64,000 bases of DNA from Aphrophora alni (Eukaryota > Arthropoda > Insecta > Hemiptera > Aphrophoridae), in the NCBI GenBank assembly GCA_963513935.1, contig OY740774.1, positions 93,302,861 to 93,366,860 on the forward strand. The letters are read 5' to 3'. Of this stretch, positions 33,097-45,479 are shown piece after piece. Under the pieces are notes generated by a model. It saw only the letters and a list, made by a program, of their open reading frames with translations, searched no databases and was not told the origin of the DNA. The position numbers and the translations under genes are program-made. Within the stretch, counting starts at the first letter, position 1; every line of letters begins with the position of its first letter.

Positions 33097-35312
33097 AAAC
33101 ATAATTTTGACAGAAATCTTATTCAATTTATTAATCTTAGAAGACAATCTAACAAGTCTAAGTTTATGTTTTATTTATATTTACATGAATTATTGACAAA
33201 CATAAGGTACCTTACAAAATATTAAACAGTATATTTACTTTATTTCTAAATGCCCACTTTTGTCCCGATTCATTTTATATAAAAAAAAAAAAAGATGAAA
33301 TGCAATAGCATACGATAATATGTGGTTTTAACTATGTGGGTTGAACAGGTGTAGTTTAGTGAGTTCAGTTCAGAGCATTCAATGCGGCTGTTCTTGAGTT
33401 AACAGAAGTGGCCTTTAATTTTTGATCTTCAAACTTACTTATAGAGATGGCTCATTTATTATGTAAAATCAATGCTGAGATTTAAATGGTTGCATAAATC
33501 GAATTCAAATGAAATAAAGATTAAAATTAATTTAAATATGAGAGATTGGCTAGATTCATATTTGTGAACATTTTTGCTGATGAATAATTTCATTTAGTTA
33601 TTAGTATTTGGTTTTATGGATGAGTACGTGAAAAGGCTTGTACGTTCATTAGGTTAAACACAAAAAAACATTCATTAGGTTCATTACGCCTTAAAAACTA
33701 CCTTCACAGGTAAATAACCTAGGTGGTTATTATTTCTATTTATGCATATGTAAAATGTGGTATTATATTTTGTATTTATAATGGAAGAAATAATAAATAT
33801 TTTTCATTCAAAAAAAAAAAACTAATTTTAAAAACTTTTTTTTATTGTTTTTAAAAGTTAGGCCAATGATATACATAACCTAAAAAGTGATTAAAACAAC
33901 TAGACCACAGACACTAGCATTAAACAAGTAGCTTTAAAGTCAATGTACATTATTTGTCAAGTATTTCTTTATCAATGAACGTACAGATGTCTTAGTTTCT
34001 AGAATAGCTCCTTAGGGATGTGAGAGTCAGAGAGTAAACATTAATCTTACTAATGATAACACACCCTTTCCTCTCAATGGAGTCGAGATGTCAGTGTTGC
34101 AAACATCACGAACTGAATTTGGTTTACGTTGCATTTCATAAAACACCGATAAAACTCTCAATAATGGATTTATTCTAATTTTTATAAAAAATACTATGTA
34201 ATATATTATCTTGAGTGTGTATTTGTATGTGTGGTGGGTGAGTGTATGTTTCATTTCATCAGTTTATATGTTTTATAAAAACATACAGATGATTTGGCTG
34301 AAATACCATAGAAATGTCAAGTACCTTGTTTTATTTATAGAATTATTGTATAATAATATTTTCATTCTATTCCTAAAAAAACGGACGAAAACTTCAAATT
34401 TTGTAAATCGATTTTAATCTAGTTCCCATTTGTTTCAAAGTATTCTTAATCGAATTTAGTTAAATGCTCTAAAGGAGCCTTCAAAGTCCAGCAGTAGAGT
34501 TTTACATGTTGGTAGTAGAACATTATAACCATTTTGTCCACATAGGTTATTTTGGTAAATAATAAGTTACTATGAAGATACAATTGACTTCTGGACTACC
34601 ATTATACCATTATATATATATAATGTATAATTAGTTAATATTCTGACATATATTATTAAAAAGCCAGAAATTGCGTACCTGATTATGTCATACCCTTATT
34701 ATAAACAAACTATAGTAAATCAGAAAAACAAATCATTACATTGAGTGTATGAGCATATTTAACTTTCTTTTTAAGCTTTTTTAATTAAGTAAAATAGTCT
34801 GTTAACTCTTAATAACCTGATCAATCCTTGAAAGTCTATTCTTAAATTGAAACTGTGTTTGAAAAATAATACCAGAACTTGTACTTTTATGGTGTTTCGT
34901 TATCGATGAAAAACATTTCTTAACTTGCTACTTGTTTTTTTGTAACAGTGTGCGAAAAAATTATTGCAATATTTTTACACGTGTTCTACTTACATTGTAT
35001 ATATGTTCGATACTTTGTTATGATAAACATAAAAAATGTTTAGGATAAGTTAGTTTTCCCCTCTAATCATTTTTGTATGGTACGATTAGAAAAGTGTTTA
35101 GCAGTTTATCTGTTAACAACAAGTTGTCAAAAATGTAGGACTGTTTTTTTGTTTTAAATGTACAACAAATGTTTATCGTTTCAAAATAAACATAGTAATT
35201 AAGTAATCTTCTAATAGTGATTTAATTATTGTTATAGTATTTGTTGGTAGGGAATTTATTGATGTTTGTTTTCGTTTTTATTCATCAATATAAATTGTTT
35301 CAAACATATTAT
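33097..35312. other. Anonymous AT-rich DNA
   Basis: Short frames at 34027-34417 on both strands are not supported as genes. A weak resemblance between 33990-34060 and 31200-31262 hints at another old dispersed repeat. Nothing firm. Confidence 0.4.
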
Positions 35313-35655
35313 TGTAAGTGTTTCTAGAAATAAGCAACTCAAAACCCAAGCATTAGTAATAATACACCCTTCTTCATCCAACAGTAAAACGTTCCAAATT
35401 CAACGTTGAATAATAAAACGTGCTTTATCGGGATGAACTGGGATTAAAAAGAGAAGGTTTTGTGAAATGCAGGAGAACTTAAATAACTTGACCCTACTGT
35501 TTTAAAAGGAAATACAGAGGAAATGGAAAAGTGTTTCGTTAAATTATTAATTTGGGCGACTAAAGAAAGCGTAGCAATGTTCATTTTATATAAATAATTA
35601 GAAACTCCTTAAATATACATTGGGGGGGGGGATAAATTTGACAACCGTTAATTAG
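35313..35655 (+). repeat. Dispersed repeat family B, copy 1
   Basis: Aligned with 41165-41506 through landmarks GTTTCTAGAA, TAATAATACACCCTTC, ACGTGCTTTA, CGGGAT, GTGCAGGAGAA-like, TTTTAAAAGG, GGAAATGGAAAA and AGAAACTCCTTA. Divergence is substantial. A second stretch shared with the same partner (GTTCGCAAACACAAATTATG) lies at 36912-36931, so the copy appears split by about 1.2 kb of other DNA. Confidence 0.8.
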
Positions 35656-35699
35656 AGTGGCAAAAAGTTACGATAAGCTATGGATCATATTACAACTTT

Positions 35700-35960
35700 T
35701 AACTGCATGACGCAATTCATTGTTGGAACTTACGGTGTTGTCGAAATCGCACCAGCATCTTCTGCCATTTGCAAGGTACCTTTCTATAGTTACCTTGTAT
35801 AAAAGTAACCAGGTCCTTTTCAATACATTGTCTCCAAATAATTTTAGGTCAACCTCTACTTTTACTTCCTTTTGGATTCCAATATAGTTCCTGCCTTACA
35901 ATATGACCTATCCACCCTCCATTTCTTGTTGGTACACTGGTTGATGGTTTCCTAAATATC
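35700..35960 (-). pseudogene. LINE C-terminal fragment (minus strand)
   Basis: Reading leftwards from about 35945, the minus strand encodes WIGHIVRQELYWNPKGSKSRG, a stop, then PKIIWRQCIEKDL, followed after a frameshift by YLANGRRCWCDF. This matches the well-known C-terminal wording of many animal non-LTR reverse transcriptases (GHxxR...W.P.G.R.RGRPK..WR...E.D). Only this tail is present. The rest of the RT was not found at higher coordinates. Confidence 0.65.
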
Positions 35961-37599
35961 TTTATTGAAGATATCCTTTTGCCAGTTCGAATTATAGGAA
36001 AGATAAAGGGAGGGGATAACCCAAGGTGACGATATGAAAGGTTTAGACGAACCCTCCCCTCCAGAAACTAGGCTAAACCCGTCATCACAAGTCTATTTGT
36101 TTAATTTCTATTTCCGTACTGTTCAACTTGGTTTCTATGCCATGAAACTTTCTGTAATGAGCCGCAGTTCGACTGCAAATTCCAGCACTTCAAGTCTGCT
36201 TTTGAAGCTTCGCTGAAATTATCAATGTTTGTTGTGATAGTCCACACCATGCAATCCAACGTAACCAAGAAGTTGATTGGAGACAAGGTGGTTCTCTACT
36301 TAACTCTAGACTCCGCGATGGGCTGAAACCTTACCTATTCTCTACTTTACAGTTGTATTGAATTGTATGCATGAATATAAAGTATTGTAACGAAAATAAT
36401 TCAGTTTTGAGATTTTCATTCATGTATACTTATTTCATTCTCCTAGGTACGTCCCTCAACACTGACTTTACAGAAACCGTTTGAAGGTTTTGTTTAAAAT
36501 TAGTACCTAACGATTATTGTACCACGTAATTTTGCGCTAAAAGATCCCTAACACATCCTATTGATTGTCATTTCCCAAAATTATACTACTCTGGAGTTAA
36601 TCAGTAAACGGTAAACTGATTTGATGGAATACAATTCCCCTGCAATTTTCTATTAGAGCAACCCGCAAGCAGAGATGTTAGAGTAGAAGTATCGCCAGGA
36701 AAAAAGGGAGCTGGTGAAAGTATTTCACCACAATTTGCACGAAAAAAAGATGGAATTCCCTTTTCATTTTCAATTAATACTCCTCAAATATACTTCCAAG
36801 GTAGATAAAATTGTCAAACACGATAGTTACACTGATTTCGGTGGTAAAAGCTACGATATAAAATGTATCATATTATTTTATATAAGATACAACCGCTTTA
36901 TATTTTGGTAAGTAGTTCGCAAACACAAATTATGAATTACAAATTATTTTATTTTACAAATAATTAATTTTGTTTTACTTTTTTTCCACCTATACAGATT
37001 TAAAAAATAAAGTAATTAGGATGATAACGGCTACAATAAGAATATATGGCAATCAGTTTTGCCCATGATACAGTTTTGTTTTAAAGTCATTAATAAAATA
37101 ATTCTGAATCAACAATTTGATTTAATGATGAAAAGAACATTTCTTGCGGAAGTTATGATATTTAAGGAACAACTCCTTTAGGAGGAAAGTAAGGTACTCA
37201 TTGTTTTTTTTTTTAAATAATAAAGGATGTATTGTGACAAATTATTTTAGCAATAATAATTTTATAGGTTCAACTAACTCTTTGTTGATACTTATACTTA
37301 AAAACATCCCACATATTTATGCATAAAATTTAATTATAATTAAACAATATTATTAATTTTCATCTTTTGACCGTCAAACCCCCAAAAATCATCCCGACCC
37401 TACCAAATTGTGTGTGAAAAAATGCTTTCATCGTTACACCTTTTTCGAGTATATAAACATAAATTCAATAATTGGACATCGTTGTGTACAACTGAAAGAC
37501 AAGTAAAAGCGGTAGGAAATCATCACTTCAGCCATTTGAGCTGTGGATACAATACATTGTGCGATTTTAATACATTTAGTCTTAAATATTTCTGAAACT
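35961..37599. other. Anonymous DNA with the second part of family B copy 1
   Basis: 36800-36960 resembles 41495-42010 (GATAAAATTGTCAAACAC..., then GTTCGCAAACACAAATTATG). Overlapping frames on both strands at 36034-36286 may be uncharacterised LINE-flanking sequence. No gene can be supported. Confidence 0.4.
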
Positions 37600-37905
37600 A
37601 AAATTTATCTACGTCGTTTAAATTTAAATTTAAAATATTGTCTTTAAGAGTGAACACGTAAGTGCTATATAATTTAAAACTAAGTGCTGAGATAAATTTA
37701 GGAATAAGTTAGGGTACAACATAAAATGGCTTCAATCGTATATTTGAAGTGATTTCTAGAATTCCACAATCCGAGATCAATTATGATGACGATGCAGTAC
37801 ATGATACATAAATACATCACATCTATCAGGCACAAGACTGGACAGTTTAAATTCTTCAATGTCACACCTGTTCTTGTGTGTTAAGTAGACATATTTTATA
37901 GCTTA
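37600..37905 (+). repeat. Dispersed repeat family C, copy 1, leading into the minisatellite
   Basis: Inverted partner of 44945-45310. Shared landmarks are TAGGGTACAACAT, TTCTAGAATTCCACAATCC, GATAAATACATCACA-like, GACTGGACAGTTTAAATTC, TTCA-TGTCACA and then TTTTATAGCTTATACAC. The last landmark is the first recognisable unit of the minisatellite, so the array grows out of the end of this repeat. Confidence 0.82.
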
Positions 37906-40440
37906 TACACAGTAGACTATGTGTTTTATAGCTTATGCACAATATACTATGTATTTTATACTTTACATACAATTGACTATGTATTTTATAACTTTTACAC
38001 TATATACGATGTATTTTATATTTTATACACAATAGACGATGTGTTTTAAAGCTTAAATACAATTGACGATGTATTTTATAACTTTTACACTATATACGAT
38101 GTATTTTATATTTTATACACAATAGACAATGTGTTTTAAAGCTTAAATACAATTGACGATGTATTTTATAACGTTTACACTAAATACGATGTATTTTATA
38201 TTTTATACACAATAGACGATGTGTTTTACAGCTTAAAACAATTGACGATGTATTTTATAACTTTTACACTATATACGATGTATTTTTAATTTTATACACA
38301 ATAGACGATGTGTTTTACAGCTTAAATACAATTGACGATGTATTTTATAACTTTTACACAATATACGATGTATTTTATATTTTATACACAATAGACTATG
38401 TGTTTTACAGCTTATATACAATTGACGATGTATTTTATAACTTGTACACAATATACGATGTATTTTATATTTTATACAAAATAGACTATGTGTTTTACAG
38501 CTTATATACAATATTGACGATGTTTTTTATAACTTTTACAATATATACGATGTATTTTATATTTTATACACAATAGACGATGTGTTTTATAGCTTAAAAA
38601 CAATTTACGATGTATTTTATAACTTGTACACAATATACGATGTATTTTATATTTTATACACAATAGACGATGTGTTTTACAGCTTAAATACAATTGACGA
38701 TGTATTTTATAACTTTTACACTATATACGATGTATTTTATATTTTATATACAATAGACTATGTGTTTTATAGCTTAAATACAATTGACGATGTATTTTAT
38801 AACTTGTACACAATATACGATGTATTTTATATTTTATACACAATAGACGATGTGTTTTAAAGCTTCAATACAATTGACGATGTATTTTATAACTCGTACA
38901 CAATATACGATATATTTTATATTTTATACACAATAGACTATGTGTTTTAAAGCTTCAATACAATTGACGATGTATTTTATAACTCGTACACAATATACGA
39001 TATATTTTATATTTTATACACAATAGACTATGTGTTTTACAGCTTAAATACAATTGACGATGTATTTTATAACTCGTACACAATATACGATGTATTTTAT
39101 ATTTTATACACAATAGACGATGTGTTTTACAGCTTAAATACAATTGACGATGTATTTTATAACTCGTACACAATATACGATGTATTTTATATTTTATACA
39201 CAATAGACTATGTGTTTTACAGCTTAAATACAATTGACGATGTATTTTATAACTCGTACACAATATACGATGTATTTTATATTTTATACACAATAGACTA
39301 TGTGTTTTACAGCTTAAATACAATTGACGATGTATTTTATAACTCGTACACAATATACGATGTATTTTATATTTTATACACAATAGACTATGTGTTTTAC
39401 AGCTTAAATACAATTGACGATGTATTTTATAACTCGTACACAATATACGATGTATTTTATATTTTATACACAATAGACGATGTGTTTTACAGCTTAAATA
39501 CAATTGACGATGTATTTTATAACTCGTAGACAATATACGATGTATTTTATATTTTATACACAATAGACGATGTGTTTTACAGCTTAAATACAATTGACGA
39601 TGTATTTTATAACTTTTACACCATATACGAAGTATTTTATATTTTATACACAATAGACAATGTGTTTTACAGCTTAAATACAATTGACGATGTATTTTAT
39701 AACTTTTACACTATATACGATGTATTTTATATTTTATACACAATAGACTATGTGTTTTACAGCTTAAATACAATTGACGATGTATTTTATAACTCGTACA
39801 CAATATACGATGTATTTTATATTTTATACACAATAGACTATGTGTTTTACAGCTTAAATACAATTGACGATGTATTTTATAACTCGTACACAATATACGA
39901 TGTATTTTATATTTTATACACAATAGACGATGTGTTTTACAGCTTAAATACAATTGACGATGTATTTTATAACTCGTAGACAATATACGATGTATTTTAT
40001 ATTTTATACACAATAGACGATGTGTTTTACAGCTTAAATACAATTGACGATGTATTTTATAACTTTTACACCATATACGAAGTATTTTATATTTTATACA
40101 CAATAGACAATGTGTTTTACAGCTTAAATACAATTGACGATGTATTTTATAACTTTTACACTATATACGATGTATTTTATATTTTATACAAAATAGACTA
40201 TGTGTTTTACAGCTTAAAACAATTTACGATGTATTTTATAACTTGTACACAATATACGATATATTTTATATTTTATACACAATAGACGATGTGTTTTAAA
40301 GCTTAAATATAATTGACGATGTATTTTATAACTTGTACACAATATACGATGTATTTTATACATAAACAAAATAGACAATGGGTTTTATACCTTACATATA
40401 ATAGATGATGTGTTTTATAGCTTATACACCAATAAACAAG
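37887..40440. repeat. 30-bp minisatellite with 90-bp higher-order period
   Basis: About 85 units of 30 bp. In the central block three unit types alternate in strict order to give a 90-bp period: TGTATTTTATAACTCGTACA..., TGTATTTTATATTTTATACA... and TGTGTTTTACAGCTTAAATA..., each ending near CAATxxACGA. Edge units (37887-38100 and 40350-40440) are more diverged, as expected for unequal exchange. Because 30 is a multiple of 3, long stop-free frames run on both strands (up to 242 codons on the minus strand at 38955-39683) and read as 10-residue repeats (VFYNSYTIYD; CTSYKIHRQL). These are most likely by-products, not genes. Confidence 0.96.
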
Positions 40441-40765
40441 ACACATTTTTACATGATATTTTTTACAGCTCAACTGAATAAAATACCCGTTGAGCCAGGT
40501 AACTTCACAAACTTTCTTTAAACTCAACAATATATTCTCTATATTTCAAATACAAAGTCAGTTTGTTGTACAACACTTCAAATCAGAAAATAAAAACCGC
40601 GGTTCAAATAATTTTAGTCTATAACTTAGGTACTCATATATTTCCTTCCAAATTGACTATCTATTTTGGTGCTGTGAGACACCATTCAATAATATAATAT
40701 TTAAAATTTAATACTAGGCAGTGTTTAAATATTTAATTTTTTAAACGCATTTCGACGCGATTGTT

Positions 40766-40837
<72 letters not shown>

Positions 40838-41164
40838 TTATGTAAATAAATAATGCATAGTTTGAATAAATAATGTTGATGTTAGAATAGTTTAGCAACG
40901 TAAGCATAATTATATTGCATCTAGCTTAGCGTATGATCCTTAGTTCCTATTCAATAAGCACGGAAGAAAGGTCTCCATAAAAGTTAAGGAATATAACTTT
41001 ATGAAATATTTATTATAATATTTAAAAGAACATTATTTGTTATAATTTAAAAAAGGGTTTTTAGAATTATGAAAAAAAAAAAAAAAAAAAAAAAAAATGA
41101 ACACTGGAAATATATGAATAGTACAAGAGCAAAACAAGCCTTAGTAGTTGTAATTGTCTGATAA
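40441..41164. other. Spacer with microsatellites
   Basis: Contains an (AT)n run at 40769-40835 (about 33 units) and a run of about 27 A at 41071-41097. There is no gene. Confidence 0.8.
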
Positions 41165-41506
41165 TTTAAGTATTTCTAGAAGTAATCCGATCAAAACATA
41201 AACAATAGCACTGCTAATAATACACCCTTCATCATCCGACGTATAAACCTCCCAAATTCAGGGATGAATAAATAATATAACGTGCTTTAGCGGGATAGCC
41301 TGGAATTAAAAATACATGATTTTGTGAAGTGCAGGAGAATTCAAAAATCTTGACCCGGCAATTTTAAAAGGCAATACACAGGAAATGGAAAAACGTGTTT
41401 TGTTAAATTCTTAATGTGGTCGACTAAAGATACACGTAGCTTTGTTTCTTTTCATTTATAACTGAAGAAACTCCTTAGATAGACTTTGGAGAGGAGATAA
41501 ATTGTC
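41165..41506 (+). repeat. Dispersed repeat family B, copy 2
   Basis: Partner of 35313-35655, with the same landmarks in the same order. It is followed directly by a perfect hairpin and, near 41965-41985, by the GTTCTCAAACACAAATTATG segment also seen at 36912. Confidence 0.8.
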
Positions 41507-41554
41507 AAAAACAATAATTACACTTTACAATCGTAAAGTGTAATTATTGTTTTT
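41507..41554. repeat. Perfect 22-bp-arm hairpin
   Basis: Left arm 41507-41528 (ends ATTACACTTTAC), loop AATC, right arm 41533-41554 (begins GTAAAGTGTAAT). All 22 positions pair, and the pairing extends by TC/GA past a single-base bulge. Confidence 0.95.
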
Positions 41555-41605
41555 TGATGATAAATGATGATGATTGATGATGATTGATGATGATTGATGA
41601 TAAAA
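41555..41605. repeat. GATGATT-type microsatellite
   Basis: Tandem GATGATGATT units (TGATGATTGATGATGATTGA) directly right of the hairpin. Confidence 0.9.
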
Positions 41606-41852
41606 TCACTTTAAATATCGACAATATGACAATTGTAGGCCACCTGGATTGTATTATGAACGTATGCATTATCTATTTTTACCTTTTTTTTTACAAATGT
41701 ACAGACCAAATTTTAATAGATTATATTTAATAGACTTCTTTCGTAATACCTTGCATGATGAAAAAACTTTTGTTTGTTTTAACATGTGTCGTATTTTTTG
41801 TTATGTTGTGATTTAGGAGATACAAAATAATGAAGCTTATTAGGTGATTGAA

Positions 41853-41895
41853 GACATCTGATGATGACAATTTGATTGCCGAAAACCGTAATTTC
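41853..41895 (+). ncRNA. Hammerhead ribozyme fossil with near-complete fold
   Basis: The core CTGATGA (41858-41864) is perfect. Stem II is GACAAT-TTG-ATTGCC, with five of six pairs and one A-C mismatch. GAAA (41881-41884) follows. Stem III is AACCGT, one change away from the palindrome ACCGGT. The cleavage position is A41890. Stem I GACAT (41853-41857) pairs with ATTTC (41891-41895) at four of five positions. All three helices are recognisable although no pairing was presupposed. It belongs to a family different from the 21.8-25 kb copies. Confidence 0.55.
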
Positions 41896-43314
41896 AAAAT
41901 AGCATTTTATACAGACCTAAAAAAAGTTAAGAATACAGTAGATAATACCTATCATTTAAATATTGGTAAATAGTTCTCAAACACAAATTATGCAAATCAT
42001 TTTATTCTCTCACCATACACTGTAGGAGGTCTTTGTTCACTCATATCTTGAAAACTATTGCACCGATTTTAATGAGAATTTGTAAGATCATGGTTTCCAA
42101 TTAAAAGAAGGTTTTACCATTGAATTTTTTTTTTCGATATCTCGATTAGAAGTTAAGTTATGACAATAACAATTTTTTTTTATGTATTTTTCCCATAAAA
42201 AATGACAGCTGTAAAAATCTATCTATGTTCGCGGTAATAACACTATCTACCGATCTCAATGAAACTTTGTAAGTTTATAAGTAGTATTTTTGAAAAAGGG
42301 TTCAGACTTTGTTGCATATCGATATCTTAAAAAAAAAAATTGTTATTAGAAAAAATATAAATCTGTAATAGTCAACGTTCGCGCATGAGCAGTAAATACA
42401 TCACGAATCATTCGGCAACTACTCCGAGAGTTTGTGTTTGAACAAACCTAATGTGCCAAAGAAATATTTTATCTTTACAATTCATTGCGAGAGTATCACG
42501 AGTTTATCTAATCTTCTTCGCTATTTCAGATTGAGCAGATTTTTAAGCAGTTGGTAAGTATTAATTCTGTACTAATAAATCTGTAAGCATATTTTTTGTT
42601 GGTAATACTCACTCAAACAACAGAGAGTATGTGCATCAGCTTTAATAATTCAACACAAAGACGAGTCCAGACGAGTGTGAAATATTTTACTTTGAATAGC
42701 TGGAAAGTATTCTAAACTTAATTTTAGTTTTCGATACAAATGTAGTTACGATAGCAACCAATGTAATAATACATAAGTAAAATAGTTAATTAGATCCATC
42801 AGCTTTAATAATTCTAGGTTAGGCCTATACCAATATATAATAAAGTGTTAAAGTGTTATTCACTTGATTTTGACCTAAAACATTTAAAACTATTCAAATC
42901 TGATTCATTATACAAATATATGTGTGAGTGTTTGTGCAAGAGTGCGCATGTAGGAAAATTTAAAAAAATAGTTTTATTTTTATACTTAGCTTTGAATCTG
43001 TAAAGTGTTGATGTATCATTATATATTTTAAAATAGATATTTATAAAATTTGTATTTAAAAAAACTATATATTTGTATTATTCTTAAAAACTCTAATTAA
43101 CTTGAGCTAATTTGTGATATAGGCTACATTAGAGCTATTATGTAGCTAATTTAACAATCTATGTTGAATCTGAAATATTCGGTTGCTAATCCGCGGATAA
43201 CGGATAGTTGTTAATGAAACAGTATCCAATTGAATTGAGCAAAACTTGCGGGAACTTAAATCATCCAATGAAAAAAACGTACAATTTTCAATAACAAACA
43301 TTTTATTAGAAACA
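41896..43314. other. Repeat-like AT-rich DNA without genes
   Basis: 42000-42400 contains phrases such as ATTGCACCGATTTTAATGAG and CTACCGATCTCAATGAAACT about 190 bp apart. This is a diverged internal duplication of transposon-derived sequence. No gene was seen. Confidence 0.4.
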
Positions 43315-43356
43315 CTTTAGACGTTTCAATGTATAAATCATCATCCTCAGTTTACT
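43315..43356 (-). ncRNA. Hammerhead-like fossil (minus strand)
   Basis: On the minus strand: CTGAGGA (43350-43344), a short stem II GATG/CATT with a 7-base loop, GAAA (43327-43324), the palindrome ACGT and the triplet GTC ending at 43320. Stem I does not pair convincingly. Confidence 0.35.
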
Positions 43357-44944
43357 CTTACTCTCAAGATGTGTTTAAAAAATAACAATAAGAAAATTTA
43401 CTTTCACTAAGAAGGTGTGTTATACATGTAACAACTGTGAATGATGACTTGGACAATGAAACGTGGTCTCGTTGAAAATTAAGTAAGTATTGTAGAATCT
43501 TGTGGTTTCACTTTATTTGGTGTCGAATTATCAGTTAGTTTTTATGATTAAATTTTGATATTGAAGAACAAACACATTTGAGGAAATTGAGTAATAGTAA
43601 GGGATAGCAACAAATATATCGTTAGGTTACTATATTTTATTGCTTAAGGATGTGAGAAAGTTTACAGAGTGCTTTTGAATAATTATTTTGCATATCGATT
43701 TAATTAAAGGAGGTTAACCTAAACTAATGGTTTATTTGCGTTTAAGTTTAATTGTTGTTTCAGTTGCTGATATTCGTAGTTCGCCAAAATAAGTGCAAAG
43801 ATTTCGAAAATTAGGATTTCTATTTGTATTTTAGTTTGTTACAAAACAACGGAGTTTTGGGGTTAAGATCAATATATTTAGTATTATCAAAACTGTTTAA
43901 AAACTGAGGTGAGATTTATGTTTTGGTTTTGTAGTAGTTGCCACAGCTTTTGAAGTAAATTGATTATATTTTACAACCAAAGTTGGGAGCAAAAGAACAC
44001 ACACAAAGATACTAATTTTTAATAATTATGAAAAATCGTGCAGGCGAGATTACAGACAAACATTTAAGAAAGTCTAGCGTGTAATTAAAAAAATTACTAA
44101 TCCTGGGCATAGTGTTCAGTAAAAATATTAAAGAAAAATGAAGTTAACTTCTAAATACAGTTACAATAAGCAATAAGACGCCCAGATACTTTCAATATAT
44201 GACGATAACAGTGGATATTACGCACAGGATTTTTTATCGCAATCTGCTTGCGATTTCTTGCATTAATTGCAGTGACAATGGCACAGAGCAGGAAGGAGGA
44301 AATCAAAGAGAAGTGACGTACCCCTAAACAGCTCGACAACACTTGTGTCCAGACTCCTCAATTTATTTAGTTTATTTTATTTAGTGGAGTTATAGAAATT
44401 ATTTTGGGCTAAGTTTCGGATGAGGGCGTTCTCGAAATTCTCGGGAAGGTCTAACTAATATGTCCGATTTACCTTTTAATGGGTGAGATACAAATAGGCG
44501 TATACCCCTAACCACCTATATTACAATAATTAGAGTCGTGTGCAGTTAGTTTTATAATTAAATGTAAGTCCACCAAATTATTGTATTATTATTAAGTGTT
44601 TAGCAGCTGGTTACCTTGAGAGGTGTTAGGTCTGACAGGGATGAGTGATTTGTGATCTCAAAGTTATTTCCAAGGATACTAAATGTTGTTATTTCTCACA
44701 ACAACCACAATTCACCACAAACAATACAATTTGCATTTTTTTTTAAATTATTTATTTCGTAACAAAGAAACGAAATTAGCAAACGAACAAATACTACAAA
44801 AAAGAAAGACATTGCATCATATCTTGTCAGTCAATTATGCGCGTGGTGTATATTATTTACTTGGCTTTACATTATTAATAAACTTAACTTTTATTATAAA
44901 AATTTAAGATAAATTCATTTAACATAATCATTGTTTTTGAAGGT
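43357..44944. other. Anonymous AT-rich DNA
   Basis: Frames at 44151-44342 (minus) and 44683-44907 (plus) show no domain. I see no gene. Confidence 0.45.
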
Positions 44945-45310
44945 TTAAAAGACCACAGTGTATTAACTATAAAACACATTTTCTATTAACTCATCCCTAC
45001 CTTCACACGTGAACAACTGTGATACTGAAGAATTTAAACTGTCCAGTCGTATGTCTGACAGGTGTGATGTATTTATCTATCAAACCTTGCATAGTCCTCG
45101 TAATTCTACTTGGATTGTGGAATTCTAGAATTTAATTTAGTTGTCACCTGAATCATGTTGTACCTCAACTATTCCTTCATTTATCTTCGTATTCAGTATT
45201 AGGCGAAGCATTTGAAAAGTATCATATGACACTTTTTGAAGTTTGTAGGCGATAAACTTTGATTTAAATTTTTGAAATATTTAAGAGTAAATCCTTACTA
45301 AATATCTCAT
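44945..45310 (-). repeat. Dispersed repeat family C, copy 2 (inverted), with one minisatellite-like unit
   Basis: The reverse complement aligns with 37600-37905 through GGTACAACAT, TTCTAGAATTCCACAATCC, GATAAATACATCACA, GACTGGACAGTTTAAATTC and GTTGTTC. Its end (44957-44985) reads TGTGTTTTATAGTTAATACA on the minus strand. That is a single unit equivalent to the 30-bp minisatellite, with no expansion. Confidence 0.8.
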
Positions 45311-45479
45311 GTTTTACTATTATTATTTGTTTCTTTTTTATTGGTAACTCATGAATTACATTTTTAGTGTAAGAATTAAAGGGTAAGTTTGGGAATCACA
45401 GAAAATTAATTGTTTACTAATTGCCTCAATAAACCGAAGAAGCGATTTTCTATATTCGACCTACAGTCAACGTTATCGT

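Noticed and set aside
37887..40440. CRISPR-like array
   Set aside because: All units are related to each other with no unique spacers. It is a eukaryotic minisatellite.
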